NCBI GenBank assembly: GCA_036346225.1
Contig: JARFIW010001750.1
Span: 3,534,001-3,598,000 of the forward strand
Length of the DNA: 64,000 nt
Direction of reading: 5' to 3'
From: Platerodrilus igneus
Taxonomy: Eukaryota > Arthropoda > Insecta > Coleoptera > Lycidae
Shown: positions 56,203 through 64,000 of the stretch, piece by piece
Numbering within the stretch: the first letter of the stretch is position 1
Layout of the letters: every line of letters starts with the position of its first letter
Notes under the pieces: generated by a model
The model's input: only the letters and a program-made list of their open reading frames with translations
The model's database searches: none
Told to the model about the DNA's origin: nothing
Translations under genes and position numbers: made by a program

Positions 56203-58204
56203 TCATATACCACACTTGGCAAGTTTCAAACTATAGGAGAAAAACTCTTCAATGTTGTAAAAGCTCTGAGCTACCAAGAAACTTTTTAGTTGAACTCTAG
56301 AAGTTTTTACATTGTGTGAAGAATTTATTTCTTGAGAGAGACTGTTAAAAATTTTTTGACCTAGATAAGTGGGAGATATCCCTCCAATTCTATACTTAAA
56401 GCTGGGAATCCTGAGATCACTTTTATTGCGAGTGTCATGGTTATGATAGTCGTAGCCATGCGAGTAATTTGCTTTATTCTTATAGATTAGAGCGGCCACT
56501 TCTAAAATGGAAATCGAAGGTAGAGTTAAAATACACAATTGCTTAAAAAAGGCACGGCAAGATGTAGTTTGTGAAATACTAATGATATTCCTGACCACTC
56601 TCTTCTGACAAATAAAAACATCATGTGCATCGGACGACGCACCCCAGAAACTGATTCCATATCTCAGTCTTGAGGAACAATGAGAATTGTATACCAACAA
56701 CAGTTGGTTTGTATTCAAAAATGATTTAAGGTTTCTGAACAAATAGCATCGTGAATTTAATTTTGCACACTTTCTCACAATGAGGTTTCCAATTTAGATT
56801 TTGATCTACATTCACACCCAAAAAATTGATACTGCCTGTTTGAGGTATTGGGGTGCCATTGAGTGTAACGTCAATGTTCACATTTTTGCTATTGTAATTG
56901 TGAAAAACAATAGTCAACGTTTTGCTTGGATTGATGTATAGAAAGTTCATAGAGAACCAATTGAACAAATGATCAAGATTTTTTTGCAGGTTTGATTGGA
57001 GAGTAGGAGGATCCTGATTAGAGGATACAATTGTAGCATCATCAGCATATAAAAACAATGAGCATTCTTTCAAATGCATGTTGATGTCATTAATATACAA
57101 AAGGAATAGCACAGGGCCCAAAACTGAGCCCTGTGGCACCCCGACCCTATTTTCAAGTACCGTCGAGTTAATAGACCTACGTGTGTTACCCATAGTGTGT
57201 TGGACCGACACATACTGTGAACGACTGTCTAAATAACTCTGGAGCCATGCTAAAGCTTTTCCTCGAATGCCATATTTCTCCATCTTTATAAAAAGTATCC
57301 AGTGCAACACACAGTCGAAACCCTTGCTAAGGTCACAAAAGATCCCAACAGGATTCTCACCAGATTCAATGGAATTAACTTCAACAAACTTGAAAATTGC
57401 ATCCACTGTGCTATGATTTGGTTGAAAACCGAATTGATTTGTAATTATTTTGTTAGAATCAGGAAATTTCGATAGTCTATCCAGATAACAGTACTCAAAC
57501 CCTTTAGAAAAAACTGAAATGAGGGCAATTGGACGATAATTATCCAATGAGTCTACATTACCTTTCTTGAAAAGAGGAAGAACCTTGGTAAGCTTCAGTT
57601 TCTGTGGAAAAACACCAAACTCAAAACTGAGATTAATGAGAAAAGTTAGGGGTTTTGCAATTTCCCTAAGACTTCTTTTTATAAGAAAATTTGGGATCTC
57701 ATCGAAACCACTTGACTTTTTTGATTTTAGTTTTTTGCTGATTAAAGAAATAAACTCTTCCTCCACAAAAGGAATTAGAAATAGTGAGTTACTGTTGTTC
57801 TTTATTTTTGTAGAAAAAGGTACCTTAGGGATGCGACTTATACTCCTATCTGCTGCCACATTTACAAAAAACTCATTAAATTTATTGACCGCCAGAGCAG
57901 GATCTTCAATTAAAACATCACCATCTTGAATTTTAATTTCACCTTCTGGTTGCCTTTGATTGTTTACAGAGTTAATCAATTTCCAACTGGATCTAAGCGG
58001 ATTTTGAGACATGGTTATTTTATTCTGATAAAATAATCTTTTTGTTTCTCGAATTAGGTGAGAATGAGAATTTTTATATTCTTTATAGTAATCCCTATAT
58101 TCCGGAAAAAATTTTACCAATGTAAAAAGATCCCTTAAATATTTACTGGATTTTTTGACCATATTGTTAACACAATTTCTTTTTTTATCATTATTCTCCT
58201 TCAT
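56203..58204 (-). pseudogene. LINE reverse transcriptase
   Basis: The 492-residue frame 56726-58204 contains all RT blocks: KKLKSKKSSGFDEIPNFLIK, DNYRPIALISVFSKGFEY, FCDLSKGFDCVLHWILFIK (first Asp), GVPQGSVLGPVLF and LFLYADDATIVSS with an intact YADD. The frame shifts near 56770 and continues at 56203-56778 with LVYNSHCSSRLRYGISFWG, the C-terminal thumb region. The palm is intact, so this is the best preserved LINE RT in the window; the frameshift separates only the C-terminal part. Confidence 0.9.
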
Positions 58205-58207
58205 GTA

Positions 58208-59018
58208 CTAGCGCTTTAGTGGAAAGTGAATATTAAAATAGAACAAGAATATATTGTGGAAGTTTTCAAAGGCATCATCCACTTTCGTGCACATCATTAC
58301 ATCGCCCCAGGTCTCATGCGCTAAATCGTACAGAAAGTTTAAGATGACATCTTTAGGATAGGCTCTTACATATTCGTATTTAATTTTGACAATTGGACCT
58401 ATTTTAATGTTTCCTTGAAATAAAATTGCTCTGTGATCGGAAAAAAGAGTGTCAATCACAGTAGTTTTTGTTTTGAACACAGAAGTACTAGTAAACATAT
58501 CATCCAATGTATAATTTAGACGAGTTTTATCAAAGACTGTATTCCTGACTGAGAAACTATCACAGAGACTAGCGAAAGTTTTGAATTCATTGCAATTCCT
58601 GTCTGGGTCGAAATTAAAGTCACCACACAATATAATCTGTATTCCAGGTTTATGAATACAATTCAAGACCTTATTCATTTACTTATGAAAAATTTTGAAA
58701 CTGATACCATTTGGGGATCTATAACAATTTAAAATTACTAATCTACTATTAACAAGATTAAGTGAGACGCCACAAATTTCGAATTCCTTTTCTAGGCAGA
58801 AATCTTGCAAGTGTAACGGTAGTGCTGTTATTGTGTTTCGACACCATATTCCAACACCCCCCTCCCTTGGTATGAGATCTGCAGTAGCTGGCGGCCAAGT
58901 AAAAGTTTGAAAACACCATGTATTTCAAACTTTCCTCATTACACCATGTTTCGTTAATGCATAAAAAACTGATGTCATGCTTATTTATAAAATCGGCAGT
59001 TAAAAGATCGACTTTCAA
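58208..59018 (-). pseudogene. LINE APE-type endonuclease, broken
   Basis: 58758-59018 has DISFLCINETWCNEE (N-E-T-W, the metal-binding Glu) and 58208-58678 has IQIILCGDFNFDPDRN (G-D-F-N), LNYTLDDMFTS and VIDTLFSDHRAILFQ (S-D-H, catalytic His). A stop/frameshift lies between, at 58680-58757. The catalytic residues of the endonuclease are recognisable. It nicks target DNA for target-primed reverse transcription. Confidence 0.85.
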
Positions 59019-59134
59019 TGTGTTTAAACACTAGCAATTCATTGATAACAATAGGAACAAACTTTGCACTACGTTTTCCTGTTTAAAATGGCATGTTAAA
59101 CCGTTGCCATTATCATTAACGTCATTATGGGCCG

Positions 59135-60274
59135 CTACTCGGAGATTGGTTTGATTGTCCCAACATCTAAAAAAGGTGCAGAGTTTGATGAGCTTAATGA
59201 CTGATCAGCATTGTACATTTTAGGAGGTTTATCAGCCTTTGGTGGCTTAAAGCTAAATTCACGAATAAGAACATTATTTGGCCAATACGATGGTTCCATA
59301 AAGTAGTCCCTAAGGTGATTAGGAACTCCAAGTTTAAATGAACTGAACTTATTATTGCAATTGATTCTAAAACAGATTGCACCAAGAGCATCTTTTTTTA
59401 AATAGCTGATGATATCCTGGGCTGTGTGTGCCTCCCAATTTGGCTTATGTGCTATTCTATCCGAATTTTCTAAAGTAGGTGCTGCTGATCCAACAATGAT
59501 TTTCTTTTTAGATCTTTTATTCACAACAGCAGTCCATTGAGATCTGTTATCAATAGGTGGCTATGCTTTGCTCCCAAAAGCCTTCATATCACTTTGTATA
59601 TTATTAGAGTTGATATTATCATTGTTAAAATTATGATAATTAGAAGAGTTAGTCTTATCTACCTTTAATACTTAAATCAACTTGCTGAGCATAAGAAAAT
59701 TTTTCCTTATCACATACTAAAGCTTTATTGCTAACAGGTTCATCACATTTATCTGCTATTGCAGTGATCATTTCAACTGCTGTACTACATGAATTTATTA
59801 AAGAGCCTCCTTCTTTATGTGTTTTATTTGGTGGTGCTTTAGAATGATATGGTGTGTTATTGAGCAATTTTACCAAATCAATATTGGATTCTTTGAGAAT
59901 ATATATTTCTGTCTGTAAGTTATCAATTTTCTGAATTAAAGCCTGTGTTTCACCTTTTACAATATTTTTGACTATTTTTCTAAATTCAGCACCTTGAAGA
60001 AAATTAATTATTGCGTCATTCTTGTTGACCAGATGTCGTCCTGTCTTATCAACAGTTTCACAAGTTGAAATTTTGCTATTTTGAGAACAAATATTACAAA
60101 CAATTAATTTAGAACCATCTGCTTGTTACTTAATACTGCAAATCCTGTCACTACATGATGTATGAGCCCTTTCACAACACTTACTACACTGCACAAATTT
60201 ATTTGAAACATTTTTTTTGCAATAAATGCACAATCTTTGGAGAACTGGTTCCAGCCCAATTTTATTTTCCGCCA
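59135..60274 (-). pseudogene. LINE ORF1 with PHD-like zinc finger
   Basis: ORF1 starts MAENKIGLEPVLQRLCIYCK (60274) and has C-x2-C pairs and CCERAHTSCSDRIC, then a stop, then VCNICSQN. This is a PHD-type finger at the N-terminus, seen in ORF1 of several insect LINEs. 59655-59876 gives the middle and 59135-59524 the C-terminal part (DIISYLKKDALGAICFRINC). The 65-residue open frame at 60104-60301 is in another phase. Confidence 0.7.
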
Positions 60275-60285
60275 TCTTGCAAACA

Positions 60286-60735
60286 TATAAAAATTAAACA
60301 ATCTAGAAAATCCTTTGTCACGGAAAAAAGTAAGAATAAGTTACATTTGGTGCATTCCGATCTATGTGGACCCATGTGTTTAATCATAGAGTGGTAAAAA
60401 GCACACGCTAACTCTTATTGATGATCATGCTTATTTTATTAAGTCAAAAATTGAAACAAAATCCTCTATTGTGGACTTCGTTAACGTGGTACAATTGGAA
60501 CGTCAAACTAAAGTTAGATCGTTTATCAGGCAATGGTTTTGAATTCTATAATTGTCTGTTTAAAAAAATTCTTTGCAGCTAAAGGCATCAAGCCTTATAC
60601 AACACAACAAAATGGTGTGGCAGTGTTACAATAGAACCATCATGGAAAAAGCTCGTACGATGATGCAGGATAGTGATTGTGCTAAAAGAATGTGGGCCAA
60701 AGCTTCAAATATGGGTGTATATCTCATTATTCATC
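60286..60735 (+). pseudogene. Copia integrase fragment, continuation
   Basis: It continues the Copia polyprotein after the LINE: NKLHLVHSDLCGPM (first catalytic Asp), LIDDHAYFIKSKIE, then in shifted frames GNGFEFYN (normally DNGTEF, so the second Asp is lost), KPYTTQQNGVA and NRTIMEKARTMM. The polyprotein breaks off about 60735, and no RT follows in the window. Confidence 0.8.
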
Positions 60736-60934
60736 TTTTTGTTTTTGACCTTACTTAAGGTCGGTTTGATGCAGCTCTAACTTCTTTTCTATTCTGTGCT
60801 AATCTAAAAAGTTCCACTTACCCTTCACAACCTAAATTTCTAATTTGACTAATATAGCTTAGTCTAGGTCTTCCTATACTCTTCTATCTTTTTCTTATCT
60901 ACCTGGCTCTACATAAATATTAGCAACCTGATGG
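60735..60934 (-). pseudogene. LINE 3'-end fragment, minus strand
   Basis: The minus strand carries the tail of a LINE RT gene (bases around 60880-60860 encode GRPRLSYISQI-like sequence, with stops). It truncates the Copia element on one side. On the other side it is cut by the foldback element that inserts at acctgatgg (60926-60934). Confidence 0.5.
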
Positions 60935-61450
60935 ACAGCTGTGAAGTTAGCCCTACCCAAACATCAAATCAAATCAAAAATAGTACCAATCATTAGTTCC
61001 GTAAAAGTTTTCGTAAGTTCTGCTTTCCATATCGTACTTTTAAAAAATCAGTTTGGGCCGGGCTAACTTCACGGCAGCCCACCCACATCGATTAATCGTA
61101 TACAAAAGTATGCAGTTAGTTCCACAAAACTGTATTAGTAATAAAGGGGCCTTGGTTCGGGCTAACTTCACACTAGCCCGACCCACTTCACCAAATCAAA
61201 CCGAAAAAGGTCCTATCTGATGTATTTTCGTTAGTTTCGGTCAAAGAAACGTTAGTTCCGACCTAGAACTAATTGTATACGAAACTATATGCAGAATGCT
61301 GCACATAAACTGTTGGTATAGTGATATCTCTAGAATGAAGCGTATCTGGCAACTAAAAATTTGACTGTAGGAGTTATACTATTAAATAAAAATATGGGCA
61401 TTGCATTGCTACTTCCGGAAGTTGGTTGAAACTTTGCTTTTTAGTGGTAT
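60935..61450. repeat. Left TIR of the 2.9-kb foldback
   Basis: It contains the submotif ggctaacttcac/gtgaagttagcc three times (60941, 61066, 61161), in both orientations. The first two form an inner inverted repeat of about 140 bp. It pairs with 63295-63872. Confidence 0.85.
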
Positions 61451-63294
61451 GGGATAGGTATACAACACAATATTTGGTCGTTTATATTAGGTAGGAAGCT
61501 ATTATTTACACATAATAGGTAATGATCATTCTCATATTCAATATTCAAAAAGTTTGTTTCTGACAGTATCGATTAATTCCATTGAAAGCTTCGTCAGTTG
61601 ACATTCACACCCTAATATTAAAAACATTTGGGATGGAGCTAACTTCAGGGTAGCCCACCCATGTTGATACATCGTCTATAGAAATAATCAGTATGTCCCC
61701 ATTTTTTGGCTTTTAAAGGTTGTGAATTGATGAACATAACTTCAACTAATGTATTTTACTACTTGTATGTAATTTCAATCAAAAACCTAGTTGTGGACCA
61801 GGAACATAAAAACAAATGCATTCATGTTATACTGGTGTGGATAGTTTACACACAGAGAAACTGTGTTTCTGGTGATAAATATTAAAATAGAAAATACAAA
61901 CTGGTATTTTCTGTTTCAAATAGTTTCATTTCAAATAGTTACCCATCTCTGGTTTACTGGAACTTTTCAGTCCAGATTTGTATTTCCTAAATGCCCCATA
62001 AATTTGTGACATGTAAATCATTTACACTTTTTACATTCGTCTTTACATTCCCTTTACGAGGCGGGAATCTAACCCGTTGGATTCCCGGAAGACGCCTTAC
62101 GTAAGGGGTAAGTAATCTCAAAAATATTGAAAATTTGAACTTTTGCACGTATAAAACTTCAGGGTCCGATTCTGCAGTAATTGTTTAAAAATAAATATAT
62201 TTTATATTCTTAGCACACCATATTTTGTACTTACTGGATATGCGGTAGTGATCTTCGCACCAACACTAACTATCATTTACCACCATAGTTTGCGGCATGA
62301 CTCCAAGCCATAGAACGTTGAAGGAATTACCGCAAGTGTTGTCAAAGTATATCAACGTTTTTTTTGTATTACCTAAGATATTGAGAATTCCTGTAAATAT
62401 GAAGATTGCTTGCCTAAGTGTTAAAATATCCGGCCGGATAAAACACCTTTAAAAGTCTATTTGAGGCAACTTGACTCTCCGTCAAAGCAAAACACTCACC
62501 ACTTAAATTTAGGTTCTAACTTGCACAATGCGTATATAAGGCACCTGACGTTGCTAGAAATGTCTGTTTAAAAACTCGCAAAAAAATACTGAAGTGGCAG
62601 TTGTATTCATTACCATAAACGGAAGCTTGTTTTATCTGTAATTTTCTAAAGATTAAAAGCCTTTAAACACTAAATAACTATCAATATTACAGACATATCA
62701 AAGAAGTGGCGTGTGTAGTATTTTAGTAGGTTGTATTTCTTCATTTAGCAGCAGTGGGAACCTTAACAGAAATATTTTCAGAAATAGTTGAAAGATTAAA
62801 ATGTTATTAGGGATGATATTCAATATTTTGGTGTAAGTTTTGTGATGTTTTTGTTTCTTTTAATTAACGTAGGGTATTTACAATATATTCATATTTTCTG
62901 CTGTTTTAACTTATGAATACATATGCAGCAAAATATTTGTTTAAAAGAAATATTAATTGAGGGCGATTTTCGAATTATTGGTACATGTTTTTCTATTGGT
63001 TAAGAAAGATTAATATCAGGTTACCTGCTTACTATATATTACCTAGGAATAAAATCAAACTGTAATACAATAGCTCAATAAGCTACTGTACTACCTGTAT
63101 CTGTACTGGTCTATAAAATTTGTATCAGTCTTCAAAGTTACATGAAAACAATAAACTTTTCTGCATGGTAAGTTGATATTATTTAAAAAAGTATAACACA
63201 ATATGGTTTACTCACAAAATCAAGCAGAGATATGTACATGGAAGTATTAACAAAAGTTCAGAAAGTCTTAAAATTGAGAAAAGTGAATCCTATC
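61451..63294. other. Interior of the foldback; no ORF
   Basis: AT-rich interior without coding signals. A further submotif (gagctaacttcaggg) at 61636, and a small hairpin gggaatc...gattccc at about 62063-62086 followed by ttacgtaa. Confidence 0.6.
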
Positions 63295-63872
63295 CAATTA
63301 AAAAGCAAAGTTTTAACCAACTTCCGGTATAACGGGAAGTGGCAATGCAATGTCCATGTTTTTATTTAATAGTATAACTCCTACAGTCAAATTTTTAGTT
63401 GCCAGATAGGCTTCATTCTAGAGATATCACTATACCAACAGTTTATATGCAGCATCCTGTATACAATTTCGTTTACAATTAGTTCTAGGTCGGAACTAAC
63501 GTTTCTTTGACCGGAACTAATCGAAACTTAACAAAAATACATCACATAGGACCTTTTTCGGTTGATTTGGTGAATCTAGCCCGACCCTAGGCCCCTATAT
63601 AACTAATACAGTTTTGTGGAACTAACGTTTTTTTGACCGGAACTAATCGAAACTAACCAAAATGAATCGAACTGCATACTTTTTGAAACGATTAATCGAT
63701 GTGGGTGGGCTGCCGTGAAGTTAGCCCGGCCCAAACTAATTTTTTAAAAGTACGATATGGAAAGCGGAACTAACGAAATTTTTACGGAACTAACCGAAAC
63801 TAACGTGGAACTAACAATTGGTACTATTTTTAATTCGATTTGATGATTGGGTCGGGCTAACTTCACAGCCGT
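63295..63872. repeat. Right TIR of the 2.9-kb foldback
   Basis: Inverse of 60935-61450, with gaps: the right copy has extra bases near 63620-63660 (gaccggaactaatcgaaact repeated twice). Confidence 0.85.
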
Positions 63873-64000
63873 ACCTGATGGCTGTTAAAAAACTCCAACA
63901 TGTTTACATGATTTCCATTTATAAGGAAATGAAATATTACCTGGTTATCCCCTTCACAAAAGGAAAAGTGTTAAATGATGTTATGGTAAGATTTAAGCAA

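Larger units (their letters stand above)
56075..60285 (-). mobile_element. LINE (Jockey/CR1-like), near full length, inserted in Copia
   Basis: Minus-strand element of about 4.2 kb: ORF1 (60274-59135), endonuclease (59018-58208), RT (58204-56203), a short 3' UTR and an A/T-rich end near 56080. The Copia polyprotein reads on from one flank to the other across it, so it inserted into Copia. A clear target duplication was not identified (catctttg and catcttg near the two junctions are only a weak hint). Frameshifts and stops divide each ORF. Confidence 0.85.
60935..63872. mobile_element. 2.9-kb foldback element with long TIRs, 9-bp target duplication
   Basis: acctgatgg is present on both sides (60926-60934 and 63873-63881), so the insert is 60935-63872. 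It starts acagctgtgaagttagccc and ends with the near inverse (gggctaacttcacagccgt). TIRs of over 500 bp pair through taatcgatgtgggtgggctg, ggacctttttcgg and tccggaagttggttgaaa-type blocks. No ORF of useful length lies between. Nine-base duplications and long TIRs fit nonautonomous MULE elements; a foldback of another superfamily is possible. Confidence 0.85.

Noticed and set aside
63882..64000. Open frame to the window end that might be a Penelope or other element C-terminus
   Set aside because: About 40 codons only, with weak resemblance; cut by the window edge.
1..64000. CRISPR arrays, bacterial operons, rRNA genes
   Set aside because: None seen; introns, LINEs, LTR elements and Gr exons show insect nuclear DNA.

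Overview
The window is insect nuclear DNA, AT-rich, intron-bearing and dominated by transposable elements. Two host genes are recognisable. One is a TMEM179-type membrane protein: its last three coding exons lie at 8559-17447 on the + strand, with mariner and tyrosine-recombinase elements in the intron. The other is an insect gustatory receptor (Gr) locus with two near-identical long 5' exons (26665-27540 and 42409-43290) and one C-terminal exon (50236-50529). The Gr family places the source in the insects. The order cannot be fixed from the sequence, although the mix of mobile elements would suit a large beetle-like genome.

Layout. 1-8558: old debris, with a 70-bp tandem repeat, a Penelope-like fragment, a minus-strand Gypsy remnant split by a small inverted-repeat element, a T-rich ~80-bp tandem array and a MULE transposase scrap. 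8559-17447: TMEM179 exons. Their large intron holds an internally deleted tyrosine recombinase ORF flanked by palindromes and a 2.3-kb Tc1/mariner element with 480-bp terminal inverted repeats (TIRs). 17448-26000: an imperfect foldback of about 700 bp, a DDE transposase remnant, a LINE reverse transcriptase (RT) fragment carrying a solo LTR (4-bp target duplication), LINE tails and a Penelope terminal region. 26034-27734 and 41741-43485: a duplicated segment, each copy made of a LINE tail plus a Gr 5' exon. 32665-41514: a complete-length Gypsy element on the minus strand, with 1.66-kb LTRs and an AAGA target duplication. 43485-49790: a LINE copy, a (TA)n-bracketed 2-kb segment, an exon-like fragment of a double-jelly-roll capsid-type protein and a foldback carrying two opposed hammerhead ribozymes. 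50236-50529: Gr C-terminal exon. 51090-64000: a LINE 5' half with a nested SINE, a Copia element split by a minus-strand LINE, and a 2.9-kb foldback element with long TIRs and a 9-bp target duplication.

Two points stand out. First, the Gr architecture: both 5' exons end in the same phase-0 donor, and only one matching C-terminal exon is present, so alternative 5' exons may share it. Second, at 49356-49741 an inverted repeat inside TA microsatellite carries one hammerhead with an intact core (minus strand) and an opposed copy with a 2-nt deletion at the cleavage site (plus strand). Almost every transposon ORF is frameshifted or stopped. No rRNA, functional tRNA, CRISPR array or bacterial-type operon is present.
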